A stretch of DNA of 64,000 bases, taken from assembly GCA_009760855.2 (NCBI GenBank), contig WPIO01000123.1, forward strand, positions 994,001-1,058,000. Direction: 5' to 3'. A program made the position numbers and the translations under genes. Under the pieces are notes generated by a model. The model ran no database searches. It was not told the DNA's origin and saw only the letters and a list, made by a program, of their open reading frames with translations. Below are positions 42,829-53,290 of the stretch, piece by piece (the stretch's first letter is position 1; the number at the start of each line of letters is the position of its first letter). The DNA is from Cristatella mucedo (taxonomy: Eukaryota; Bryozoa; Phylactolaemata; Cristatellidae).

Positions 42829-43312
42829 TGAAATTGAAGCCGTTACTGATCCCAGTCTTGCAACTTCTGCATTGGCACTTAAATCTTACGTAGATTATCT
42901 TGTTAGATCAAGAATGACAGCAAATGATGAGCAACTACTCAATTCTGATATTTCAGAGATGACTGATTTATCTGTTAAGAAATTCTATCTTTAGGAGGCA
43001 GATACTGAAGCACAAAAAATTGTTAGAGCAGGTCAATCTGAAGTTCTATCAAGTTATGAGGAAAGAGTTAGATCTAAAGTTGATGCTCTACTCGATAATC
43101 ATATTGAGATTGCTGATTATACGACTTGGATTGCATCAAAACTTTCATCAATATCTACAGTCATATCTGGAGTATCTGGTGTTAAACCTGATATCGCTGG
43201 AATTGTTAAAGATGAGTGTTATGCAGTTCTACCAAGTATTACTGATGGTAAGAGTGCAAAACAAAAAGCAGCTGAAGCAGCACTAGCTCAACCCGACCCC
43301 AGCACTACTTAA
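42829..43312 (+). pseudogene. Conserved protein J, P3 copy
   Basis: Readable as DPSLATSALALKSYVDYLVRSR, MTDLSVKKFYL then a TAG, EADTEAQKIVRAGQSE, DYTTWIASKL, TVISGVSGVKPDIAGIVKDE and CYAVLPSITDG, ending in an Ala/Gln-rich tail. About 160 codons. Orthologue of 16621-17535. The strongly conserved VSGVKPDI centre suggests a real constrained function, not identified. Confidence 0.6.
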
Positions 43313-43348
43313 TTAAATTAAATTAAAAATAAAAACAATATATAGAAG

Positions 43349-43720
43349 ATGAACATCGAGACAAGAAGTAAAGACTGTCTAGAAGAAGCACAAGGACAAC
43401 AGCATTCAAACTTTAAAATTTGTTCTTATCCAATGGGTAGAATCGAAGACATCAGATCAACTTTGTTAGATGCTGTAGAATTAGTATTAGAATATAAAGC
43501 ACTTAGAATTAATCAATCTGATCCAAATATAGCAAATATATTTTCTAAAGTTAGAGACGGTTCAATCTTTGAAGAGTTCATTAAAGACTTAAAAATAGAA
43601 AAAAAATAGTATGAGATCTGAAGCTTACTCTAAAAAAATAAAACCAACTAAACAGATGAAAGAAGAAGGAAAGAGTTTTGATATACATGAAGAAATGATT
43701 AAAGAGACTATGGATTAGAA
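43349..43720 (+). pseudogene. Conserved small protein K, P3 copy
   Basis: The ORF 43349-43609 (86 codons) starts MNIETRSKDCLEEAQGQQHS after TATATAGAAG and contains FKICSYPMGRIEDIRSTLLD and VRDGSIFEEFIKDLK. A TAG at 43607 precedes further coding-like sequence (KIKPTKQMKEEGKSF). Convergent with F3. No family recognised. Confidence 0.6.
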
Positions 43721-44905
43721 GATGTAAAAGGAATATCATCTTCAGTTGGAGCATTTGGATCTTCAGGCATACCACCCCATCTAATATATTCATAAGCTTC
43801 TATATTAGAAGTGATTATTTTACCTGCAACCCATGATTTAAGTTCAAAACGATTTTCATATTTAGCAAGGTTAAAAGAAAAGGATTCTGGGAGAATTACT
43901 CCATTTGCTAATACAATTTCAATATAATCCAAATCAGTTGGAGTTGAAATTGTACCACAATTTAAAAAGACAGTAAATAAAATTAAATGCAATTGTTGTT
44001 GATAATTGCCCAATAAAAACACTAAAGCTAGATATAGATTCATTTAATAGTAACATATCATTACTCTCAAAACCATAACGTTTAATACTAATTAAACTAG
44101 ATAGATATAGATTTTGTGAATATAGTTTGTGAATATGTTTTAAAAATATAATATCACCGTTTTTTTATAATAATAGAAATACCAGCCACAGCAAATTTAT
44201 AATTTACTCTTATTGTGTTATCATCTCTTAATAAAAATGATCTGTCAAATAAATTCTTTTGTAGAGAGTATATTTAATATTATCACCATAAGAACTAATA
44301 TTTCCTAAAACTGCACTTTCAATGTCTTTTATTTTTATTTCTATTCTTTAGTAAACTGGTTTTTTATATTAATATCTGATAGTTTTGCTAAAACTTGTTG
44401 ACCATTAGTTAAAGAATAAGATTGTGGTATTGTTCCAATATTGTTTATACTATTTTCAGTTAAATTACCCCAATATCCAATTAAGCCAACATTAATTATA
44501 AATGTTCTAACAAAGGGTAATCTTCCACATTTCAAATAGAAATGATGTATATACTTATTAGCAATTAAATCAGTTGGAGAATAATTAGCAAAAGTTGGTT
44601 CTCTTCTATTCATTATTAGTCTTTCAACACTTATATTTCCATTTCCTGTTTCACTTGTTTTATTTATATTAGTTTTTGTATCATTATATTGTTTTGTAGA
44701 AATATCTCTTTAATTAACAGGACCTGATATGTTTACATATTTTTTCAGTTTTCAGATAAAATACCAGTTATATGTTGATCCGAATCCTTTCTTATATAAT
44801 TTTTATCAGCAAATTATTTATTAAGTGTTTCTAATAAATCAACAGTGTTTCCTACATTTTTTATTCTGTTTGAATCAAAGTTCAATGTTCCATCCATTTG
44901 TAAGT
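43708..44905 (-). pseudogene. Fibre-repeat gene F3, P3 copy
   Basis: The N-terminal part near 44760-44905 reads LQMDGTLNFDSNRIKNVGN and DKNYIRKDSDQHI, matching P1 F3. The C-terminal domain lies in the open pieces 44341-44613 and 43708-44043; the latter ends MPEDPNAPTEDDIPF. Several stops. Confidence 0.55.
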
Positions 44906-44922
44906 CTTTTCTAGAAAGCCTT

Positions 44923-45826
44923 TTAGGACAGTGCTATATAAGAAGTTAAAAATTCACTTCGTTCACTAAGAAAATCTTTTGAACATATAATTGGCATATC
45001 ATTTGTCAGTCTTTTTTGTTCATTAGGAATAAAACTTCCAAATATTTGAAATGTATAGGCTGGATTTATTTCTGCTGTTGGAAGTGGAGCGAATATTTTT
45101 GTTTTCATATCAGGTGTTTGATATGTTGTTGAAATCACAAATTATCTTATATAAAATACAGTATTAGATATATTATCAGGAATTTTTATCAATCTATCAT
45201 ATTCTATTCCTCTTATTTGCGTAGTTAATTTTGAATCTATAGCAATTAGAAATGTTATTCTTCCAACATTTCCATCTGATATTTTATTTAGATATCCAAG
45301 AAAAACACCATCAGTTGGATTAACAGGATCATTTACAATTCTAATAAATTACTTTGCATGTCTAAATTACCATTTACTGTTCCACCATGTAAATTAAGAA
45401 AGTTGTCATCTACATACTTTTTATTTGGAACAGTAAGATCAAGGTCTGGATTTTCACGAGCAGATGAAACACTAACTTTAATGCCACCATTTACAACTAA
45501 ATTTCTTCTAATTGTTCCACCAGTAAGTGCTAATTTTGTATCAGCATAATCCTTCGTTGCTGCATCACTAGGGTTTATAGGATTAGCAAGATCTACTATG
45601 CTAAAATTATTCATATCAATATCTCCATCATTCGTAGTTGATCTAGAAATCTTAGTAACAAAATTCGTATTTATATACTTTCAATTTACAGCATCACCAG
45701 TATCAACCGGATCACCTAGATTCTTTATAAGATTTCCATTCATGTTTTGATTTCCACTAAGTACATAACCAGTCTTTCTAATACAATTCTTTGATGTTTT
45801 TCCTCTACTTCTTTTTCCTAACATTT
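44923..45826 (-). pseudogene. Fibre-repeat gene F2, P3 copy
   Basis: Start MLGKRSRGKTSKNCI at 45826. Repeats: MNGNLIKNLGDPVDTGDAV, IVDLANPINPSDAATKDYAD, GNLDMQSN. The C-terminal domain at 44923-45138 ends IICSKDFLSERSEFL. Orthologue of P1 F2. Confidence 0.65.
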
Positions 45827-45827
45827 C

Positions 45828-46678
45828 CATACAATACTGACAATAAAATATATAAAAGTAATGCCACTAGCAACTGTAAACTTATCGATAGCATATATAC
45901 ACGTACCATCAATGTTAATTATTAAAACTACTGTTCCACTTGCACCATAAGTATTATTACTAGTTAAATCTACATAGGAATTAGTTATATTAGTTGCATA
46001 CCTAATATTAGATACCATACTAAAATTAGGTAATACTCCTGGAAAGAGTGTTTTAAAATTTGTTGAATACGCTATAACTTTTCCAGTAACTGCAACAACA
46101 GGCATATCACCAGGTGCAATTTGTTAAGGTTGAAATCTATTTCCTGTACTTCCATTAGCAGTGATATTTAAACCTAACATATCAAGATAGAATACACTTG
46201 GATAAGTGCCATTCAAACCTAAGTAACTAAATGCTACTAGTTTATAAGTATCAACATATTGCTTTGTTGCTACATCAGAAACTTTTACATATTTTTCTTC
46301 TTTTTCATAACAATGCTTGCAATTGCTTAACCTTGAAATACAGCAGTCATACTTTTTAGTAATTCATAGTTTATTACTTGATAAGGTCTTAAATCTGAGT
46401 AAACAGTTCCATCTGCTGAATTACCAGATATACCAATAACATTTTTACAATTCAATTGTGATTTCATTACTGCATCTTTATTTTGGTAATAAATCAGTTA
46501 GAGCTGATAGTTTTGCTATTTCTCCTGAAGGATTACTAATAACATTGTTACAAGCACTTGTACTAAGAGCATAATCCAATCGTATAACATCACCACTGTT
46601 AACAGAAAATCCTAAATTAGTTATTCTATTATTATTTGCATCAAGAGTATTATGAATATTACCATTAACTTTTTCCAT
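45828..46678 (-). pseudogene. Fibre-repeat gene F1, P3 copy
   Basis: Start MEKVNGNIHNTLDANNNRITNLG at 46678, 12 nt from the divergent gene L start. Later VSDVATKQYVD, LGLNITANGS and the C-terminal domain in 45818-46105 (NITNSYVDLTSNNTYGASGT), which aligns with AYVELTSDNTSGISGT of P1 F1. Frameshifted in the middle. Confidence 0.65.
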
Positions 46679-46690
46679 TACTTATAATAT

Positions 46691-47792
46691 ATGGTGAAAA
46701 AGTAAAAAGAGGTAAAGAAGTAGGTAAAGATATTAAAGAAGGTACTAAAATAACCAAAGAAGTTTTAGATGGTGTAAGAGCTGCAACAAATGTAGGTGCA
46801 AAAGTGATTACAAAAGTATTACCAAAACTTGCAGCAAGATTATCACTACAAGCATCTGAAAAAATTGCGACAGCTGTTCCTAAAATTTTAAAGTTATTGG
46901 AGCAGGTACAAAAGTATTAGGTGGATTCTTATCGGGTTTTACAGGAATAGTTGATCTATCTTAATTTATAAAACAAATAGTAGATTATATTAGTAGTGGT
47001 AAGTATGGACAAGTATTCTGGAAAACAATGACAGAAAAAATAAAAGGATTACAAAAGATGATTGAATCTTCAGAAATAGGTCTTACAATAAATGATGTAT
47101 TACTTATAGCAGAAAAAGATAATTATCCTTGGCAACGGAATCCAAAAGAATATTTAAGTGAAGTGTTTGGAATGGAAGTGAATTGGGATGCATCACAACT
47201 TGATCCTAAATCTTGGTCGAAGAATTTCTTAGAAGTAAGATCTGGTGGCTTTCTTCGGCTATTCCTGCACTTGTTGTTTTAATTGCTAGTATAATTGGTG
47301 AAGTTTGAACTGGAATTTAGATAGCAGTTGCTGTAGCTGGTCTAATAAAAAAAAATAGTTGATCAGACTATGTTTACCAGTAAAGCACCACCTGTGAAGA
47401 CAAAGGAGCAAAGGATGGAAGCTCTAACATTTCAAAGTAAAAGATTAAGAATTGCAATAGAAGATTTGAAACAAATGGTAAAAGCAATTGATACAGGAAT
47501 TGATATAGATTTATAAGGAAAAGTACAAAAATAAGAAGGAAGAAACAGGTTGGATTACATTGAAAAAGGAAGAGCACTAGTGGAGAATAGAGGCGTGGAT
47601 TATTCACCAGAAGTAAAAAATGCAATAAAACAAGTTGAAGCAAGTAAAGTTGGTGGAATAAAAACTTGCGACTATAAAACTGAGATTCAAATGTTACTTA
47701 GTGTCCTTAATGCAAAAGACGCAAGTACTGAAGAGATTGATAGAGAAGTAAAGAAATCAGTTAGTGAGTTAAAGAAAAGATGTAGCAACTAA
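46691..47792 (+). pseudogene. Membrane/coiled-coil protein L, P3 copy
   Basis: Segments in order: GVRAATNVGAKVITKVLPKL (amphipathic, basic), LSLQASEKIATAVPKIL, then after frameshifts the piece 47028-47282 (MIESSEIGLTINDVLL, FGMEVNWDASQLDPKSW). A hydrophobic stretch near 47260-47345 is a probable membrane helix. MFTSKAPPVKTKEQRM and a charged coiled-coil C-terminus follow (47550-47792, open). About 365 codons; one gene, judging from continuity in P1. Confidence 0.55.
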
Positions 47793-47793
47793 T

Positions 47794-48371
47794 TAATTGT
47801 CTGAATATCTAACTATTTTATTATCTTCTGTTAGAGTGTATTTAAAATTGAAACATGCACATTGTAAATGAAGTTTTATTGCAGTCATATCATGAGCAGT
47901 TGCCGCATCTTCTTCATTGTCAAAATATCCCAAATGAAATAAAGGTTCTATCTATTCTAATATATGATTTATACTTGTTTATTTTTTATCAAAGCATGCA
48001 CCAAAGAAATCTGATGATAGTCCTTTTCGTTTTGGTTTATTTCTATTATTTTCAGATGATATTGCCTCACGTAAATTATTAAAACTATTATTTGTTTTAC
48101 ATCCATCAATATGATCTATTTTTTGCAGAGGCATTTTTCCTGTTACTATTAAAAAAGCTAATCTATGTGAGTAATATGATTTTCTATCAATTCTAATGAT
48201 TCCATATCCATGTGATATTATCCAGCCTGCTTCACTTCCAGCTTTTGCAGTTCCCGTTCTATCAACGTTGCAGACAAACTTTCCGGTTATTGCATTATAA
48301 CTCAATAATTCAAGAACTCTATATCTCAATTGAGTAGTCTCACCAATTCTAGTACAATTATCATCAGACAT
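47794..48371 (-). pseudogene. HNH endonuclease with AP2-like domain, P3 copy
   Basis: An open piece from the start at 48371 to 47979: N-terminal LLSYNAITGKFVCNVDR, then YGIIRIDRKSYYSHRLAFLI, KIDHIDGCKTNN (HNH core) and FNNLREAISSENNRNK. A stop at 47979 separates the AP2-like part (LGYFDNEEDAATAHDMTAIK). The HNH region itself is intact. Such genes are usually selfish homing nucleases in phages; here it is fixed at one locus in two elements. Confidence 0.85.
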
Positions 48372-48423
48372 TTTCTGTACAATGTTTTATATCTGTTTAA
48401 AAATATTTTATTATATATAGAAA

Positions 48424-49275
48424 ATGACATATCAAGAAGTAAAACTATCATTGTCAGACCATCAAATAAAACTAATAGAGGGATCAAAAGAACCGATTTC
48501 TATTCATTTGAAACATCAATATTTAACAGGTTCTGTGTCTTTACTTGTTACACAAACTCAACTAAAAAGAATAGAAAAGAGTAGATCAAAAAATGCTGGT
48601 TTGCAATTGAATCTTTCTCTTAAACAGTTGAGAGCAAATAGAAGACAAGGTTCAGGTATTGTGGATATAATAAATAAATAATCTGGTAATAGAGAGTTTC
48701 ATCTTCCTCTTCCTAAAGCAATTAAATCAGAATATATAGAGAATGGAAGTTTCAACAATACAGGAAAATACGGTTATGCAGCCCCCGGTACGCAATTAAA
48801 AAAAGGATAGATCAAGGGTATATTGGAGTTAATGATCATGGTGCTAGGGCTTTCATCAATGACCATACCTATTCGGAGACATCAAATGAAGCAGAGCCAA
48901 GAAGAGCTTAATTACGAAACTTATCAGTCCTTGTTCTTGCTGAATCTGCTGCTAGGATTGCACTCGATCCTAATAATAATAATAATGCACTTGATAAAGC
49001 GACCTCAGAGAACTTAATATCTTTCTAGGTGCTTTAAATTTGCTGCAAAGGGAAATGTAATTAAAAGGTAAGTTAAATCATGCTTGAAAAACAAACAAAA
49101 TGAATGAACAACCAACCTATGTGAGAGAAGACGCAAAAACGGTGGCTGCCATTATGGCTGCTAAGGCTAAACTTGGTCTTGGGTTTGTTGGATGAAGCAT
49201 TCTTAATAGTAAATTCGCAATGGAATTCTTAAAAGATAAAGTATCAAATCCGTCAAGTATAAGTAAGATAACTGT
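48424..49275 (+). pseudogene. Core-like protein with LS..Q/LT.TQ repeats, P3 copy
   Basis: The N-terminal 86 codons are open (48424-48681): KLSLSDHQIKLIEGSKEPISI, LVTQTQLKRIEKSRSKNAG and LQLNLSLKQLRANRRQGSG, which resembles a recurrent Polinton virion protein pattern. After a stop the gene continues in broken frames to EQPTYVREDAKTVAAIMAAK and FAMEFLKDKVSNPSS. LINE-A (48972-49106) sits inside. Preceded by TATATATAGAAA. Confidence 0.5.
48972..49106 (-). mobile_element. Short LINE-A 3' fragment in the P3 core-like gene
   Basis: Only about 135 bases: TAATAATAATAATAATGCAC tail, GAGAACTTAATATC, GGTGCTTTAAATTTGCTGC, ending AACAAACAAAATGAATG. The host gene's codons continue on either side (GCACTCGATCC before, GAACAACCAACC after). 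Confidence 0.8.
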
Positions 49276-49284
49276 ATATTTGTG

Positions 49285-49785
49285 TCTAATAATCAGCAGG
49301 ATTAAATTTATCCTGTGATTGTTTTGTATCTATATTATAGACTTTAACTTGATCACTCTTAAATCTAATACTAAGTCTTTCTTCTGAATTATAAGTATTT
49401 TTTATAACATATGATCCATAAAGAATTCCAATAACAGCAAAGTTATTACCAAACTTTTGAATTATTTCCGCAACACTAGTAAATTTTATATTTGTTTGTT
49501 CTTTTTTTCAAAGAAAATACTTGGTTTATTTCCAAATGCAATTATAATACCAATAGTTGAACGAGCACTCATATCATAACCGCTATGTTCAAGTTTCATA
49601 CTTGCTCAATTAGCAATATCTTCAAGTACAGGTCTCATATCTTCTGTAATATACATCCATGCATTGAAGTAAGGCTTAGATTATTTACTAATTTTCTCTT
49701 CAATATGAATTCATGCTTGTTTTCCTTTAAGAATTACGACTGAAGCGTTTTCGAGTACAACGAATTTTTTATTCTCCGTTTCCAT
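49285..49785 (-). pseudogene. Conserved protein H, P3 copy
   Basis: Start METENKKFVVLENASVVILKGK at 49785 after TGTATAGAA. Then KPYFNAWMYITEDM and STIGIIIAFGNKPSIFFEK, followed by a decayed C-terminus. Several stops. Orthologue of 10622-11136. No family recognised. Confidence 0.55.
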
Positions 49786-49811
49786 TTCTATACAAGGAAA
49801 AGAAATTGTTT

Positions 49812-50138
49812 AAATTAAAATAACAATTCCATTGTCGATCCAAAATCCGCATCTTGCATTAGTTTTAAGAAGATTAGACACCTTTTTACACAATATGTTT
49901 GATTATATTCTTGTAACTTAAACGTCTGAAATGTTGGTATAACACCAAAATATTTTATTACTTCTGGCATAGGTGGAGCACCGAATGAATAAAAGTAAAA
50001 ACAGTTGTTTCCTTCTTTTTTAAGTGCTACCCATTGATATATTGCTTTTTGTGTATCACCAGTATTACAAATAAGAAATTCATTTCTTAATGGTTTTGTT
50101 AGTTCATCTCTTGCAAAGACACCTCTAAAATTGTTTAT
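49812..50138 (-). pseudogene. Adenain-like cysteine protease, P3 copy
   Basis: A nearly uninterrupted frame: NNFRGVFARDELTKPLRNEF, LICNTGDTQKAIYQWVALKK, CFYFYSFGAPPMPEVIKYFG and YNQTYCVKRCLIFLKLM. The pattern (xxWVA..., a YxFDPFG-like YFYSFG block, a late Cys) fits the adenovirus-type C5 protease family. The catalytic His seen in P1 (YHWVAL) is Gln here, and the start ATG reads ATA, so this copy is dead. Confidence 0.7.
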
Positions 50139-50191
50139 ATATAATTATTTTATATAATTATTTATTTCTATATCAGTCAAAGGTGATGATT

Positions 50192-50632
50192 TTACTTTTT
50201 TTTTAATTGATCAATAGTCTTCTTTAGTTCTACAATCATTTGTTCTTTATCAGCACATCCACCAACTTCTGAACCACTATATCTATCAGTACTACATGAG
50301 AATTCTTTACTAAGGGCATTTGATGTTGCTGCAAAGAGCGCATTTGTTGAAACAGTTTCTCCTGTACTTACCTGTTTTCTACATCTACCAACTTTACTGG
50401 TTTGTTGCCTACCTGAACCTTTACTTACTTGATATCTACCTGCACCTTTACTTACTTGATGTCTACCTGCACCAACTGTCGTTGAACCAACTGTCGTTGA
50501 GTCAGATCTCAACAAACTTTGACTTCTTAATAGTACAAATGCCTTTAAGCATTCCTCTCATTCCTTTCGTACTATCTACTTCTACATATTCTTGATGTAT
50601 AGTATAAGTTTGTTTTGTACACTTAAAACAAT
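50192..50632 (-). pseudogene. DUF5679-like small zinc protein, P3 copy
   Basis: The N-terminal part reads YCFKCTKQTY, HQEYVEVDSTKGMRGMLKG, ICTIKKSKFVE. A frameshift near 50515 leads to a C-terminal half with GR(H/Y)QVSKGAGRYQVSK repeats and a charged helical end (50192-50515). The start codon appears as ATA. Divergent partner of the ATPase, as in P1. Confidence 0.6.
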
Positions 50633-50663
50633 ATATTTCCAAATCTATTATAATATAGAAAAA

Positions 50664-51308
50664 ATGTCTTTGCAAGTTAAACCATTCAATTTTGGACAAG
50701 ATGTGGATACAGGATGTAAAGAACCGTTACCTAAAGTACCATTTAGATCATTAGTACTTGGACCTAGCGGAACAGGCAAATCTGAGTTGGTAATGAATTG
50801 GATATTTTATGGAATGCTTAATTATGATACTTGTACAATTATTGCTTCAAGTTTAGATCAAAAGTTATATCGTGGTCTTATGTCAATGACTAAAGAGAAA
50901 CCTGCTTACGTTTGAGTTAATGGAATTGAGTCAATGCCTGATGTTGATTCATATAAGAATTATAAGAATGTTGTTGTATTAGATGATTTGATGACAGAAG
51001 ATCAATCTAAGATATTGAATTATTTTACTAGAGGAAGACATAAAGGATTGAGCATATTCTATCTTGCTCAAGGATTTACTAACATTCATAGAAGAGAAAT
51101 AAGAAAAAATATAAATATGATAATAATCTTTAAACAAAATAATACTGATATAGAGTATATTCGTGATTCATATGTTGGTGATATAGATAAGAAAATGTTT
51201 AAAGAATGGGTCAACTCTTGCACTAGAAACAGATTTAGTTATTGTGTAATTGATCCAACTAAAACAGTATCAGAAGGAAGATTTTGGTCTGTACAGGTAA
51301 ACAATTAA
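50664..51308 (+). pseudogene. FtsK/HerA-type packaging ATPase, P3 copy
   Basis: MSLQVKPFNFGQDVDTGCKE, then Walker A LGPSGTGKSELVM (residues about 36-48), a first break (TGA for Trp at about 50915, where P1 reads YVWVN), then Walker B VVVLDDLMTEDQSK, RGRHKGLSIFYLAQG and GDIDKKMFKEWVNSC. About 210 codons. Only one stop separates two long open frames, making it among the best-preserved P3 genes. It pumps genome DNA into capsids in related viruses. Confidence 0.85.
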
Positions 51309-51413
51309 CAACTATTTTTAATTGAATATAAGAGAAAATGATTAATGGTAAACTCAGACAAACAATTAATAACTATTTTAATTGAATATAAGAGAAAATG
51401 ATAAATGGTAAAA
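51299..51413 (+). repeat. 60-bp tandem duplication at the ATPase end / gene N start
   Basis: Two units of exactly 60-bp period share ACAATTAA, TTAATTGAATATAAGAG, AAAATGATNAATGGTAAA. The duplication copies the ATPase end and the presumed promoter and start of gene N. The copies differ by several bases, so it is older than the 22-bp one in polB. Confidence 0.9.
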
Positions 51414-52131
51414 TATATGCAAGCAAGAACAGACTTTACAAAGGAAGTGTTCAAGAAGCAATTGATTTAGAGAATAAACTTGTTAATTTAGAAATTTTAC
51501 GTGTTGCTGAAATACTTGATAATGCTCAAGAGATACAAAGAATTGAAGCAGAAATGCAGGCCAGAGATAGACTTTAACATGAACTAAATGAACGTGCGTT
51601 AGAGAAATCAACTGATAACTCTGGTAATGTTATTAGTAAATTAAAAACAATTAGACCATCACTTGCAGTTCAAATGGAAGAACAGGAACAAGATAAAATA
51701 ATGTTAGAGTATAAAGCACCTGTAGATATTTCTAATATAGTATAAAAAGAATTTGCTGCTATTGCTGAAGGAAAACCTAAAAAAGCTGTGGCTATTGCAA
51801 ATCAAGCTAAGACAAATGCTGCTAATCCAGAAATAAGAGAAGCAATTGATTCACTTCAAAAGGAATTGCAGTGCATCTTAATGTTAATCCTTCAACTGGT
51901 AAGAGACCTAGTAAGAGAACTAGAAAAGCAAAAGCTGTTCCTGTTGTCCAAGAACCTGTTCCAGTTGTTCAAGAACCTGTTATCCAAGAATCTGAAACAG
52001 ATATTCTAAAAGAAAAGCAACAATATCTTCTTGATAAAATTAAAACTAGAGGATCAGTATCTAATAAAGTAAGAAGTGCTATAGAAAGTATGAGAGTAGA
52101 TAATAAAGAATCATTTAATTCTGAAGTTTGA
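51398..52131 (+). pseudogene. Helical charged protein N, P3
   Basis: MINGKIYASKNRLYKGSVQE, then a helix-rich LENKLVNLEILRVAEIL segment, stops at 51577 and 51743, a short frameshift, and an open C-terminal piece (51871-52131) with a Pro/Val repeat (VPVVQEPVPVVQEPVIQE) and LKEKQQYLLDKIKTRGS. About 245 codons. Absent from P1 because of a deletion. Unrecognised. Confidence 0.5.
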
Positions 52132-52404
52132 TTTTTACTTTCAGAATTAAGATCTTTGGATAAAAGAAATCAAACTGAAAATGTGATTTATAATTATCTT
52201 ACTTACACTGGTAAAGGAATAGAGATAGTTTCATGGTTTTTAAAAAGTGCAAAAGAACTACTTGATAAACTTGATCTATGGTTAAGTGAACATGCAGCTG
52301 GGGATAGAGGTGTAATACCTTCAATCAGTTCTGCTGTTGATTATCTTGCTTCATCTCGAAAAGCACCAAAAATATGTTGCAAAGATAAACAATCTTTTAT
52401 TTAA
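52132..52404 (+). pseudogene. Small helical protein O, P3
   Basis: An open stretch with ENVIYNYLTYTGKGIEIVSW, FLKSAKELLDKLDLWLSEHA and SSAVDYLASSRKAPK. No clear ATG (nearest upstream start is not obvious), so it may be the C-terminal part of gene N or a separate gene. Amphipathic helices. Seen only in P3. Confidence 0.4.
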
Positions 52405-52413
52405 TATATAGAA

Positions 52414-53280
52414 GTGATTGACTTGGTAAAAATTGCTAGTGATATATTAAAGAATCTTGAAAGTATTAGGAAAACTAGTCAAACAAGTAAAGAAGGATAT
52501 GTTTTCAATATAACTAGTACTACTAATCCAATAAGAACTAGGATTAATACACCAATATTACTAAGAGGTAAAAACTTTAGGATCAGTTTTAAAAAACTTG
52601 CTGCAACTAACTATATTAGAAATATAACTGAAACTAATAATACTTTTGCTTATAGAGTTACTAGTGGTTCAGAACAAACTATAACATTAAGTCCTGGAAT
52701 ATATGGTGGTGTAACTGATGATATAAATGTTGGAATTGCTGGTGCAATTAATAATTCAATTACATAATCTGGAGCAACAACTGATAAGTTTCAAATGGGA
52801 CTTGATACTGCAACTTCAAAGTCATGGATTAAATTACCTGCTGGGTTGTCATTCCTTGCAAGTAAATCTACTCTTTCTTCTATGTTAGGATTTACTGCTG
52901 CAGCTTATATTTTACTTTCTGCTGCTGACTTTGCTAAGATGTATCCTGATATTAGACCACTTGTTTGTACACCTAACACTAAGGTTGATTCTGAGAATAA
53001 AGTATTTGTTAATAATATTGATTTTATAGTTGTAAATTGTAACATGGTAGCAAGTGGAACTAGTTTCATAAATGGAACAGCATCACAAGTACTAGCTAGT
53101 TCTCCTTATGATGCTTATCAAAGGAATTTGATGGCTTATAACCCAAAAACTATTGAGTATCATAATGTTGCCAATGATTCTATATCTGATATATTAATTA
53201 CTTTTCCTGATCGAAACCAAAATCTAATAGATTTTAATTCTCAAAATATTACAGTTGCTATCGAAATTATTGAAGTTTAA
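52414..53280 (+). pseudogene. Penton-like minor capsid protein A, P3
   Basis: Two long frames split by a single TAA at 52765. N-terminal part: SIRKTSQTSKEGYVFNITS, FRISFKKLAATNYI, ITLSPGIYGG. C-terminal part: DSENKVFVNNIDFIVVNCNM, ITFPDRNQNLIDFNSQNITV. About 288 codons. The overall pattern, ending in a LxDxxG..(I/V)xFx..xVxIEI beta hairpin, recurs in penton B and is typical of the single jelly-roll minor capsid protein of Polintons. Family call by pattern, not alignment. The starting codon is GTG after AATATATAGAA, probably a mutated ATG. Confidence 0.55.
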
Positions 53281-53290
53281 TATATAGAAA

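Noticed and set aside
50664-51308. TGA read as tryptophan (altered genetic code)
   Set aside because: The ATPase has TGA where P1 has Trp, but other in-frame stops fall at non-Trp positions (for example a Cys/Asn position at 55239), and frameshifts accompany them. Ordinary pseudogene decay.
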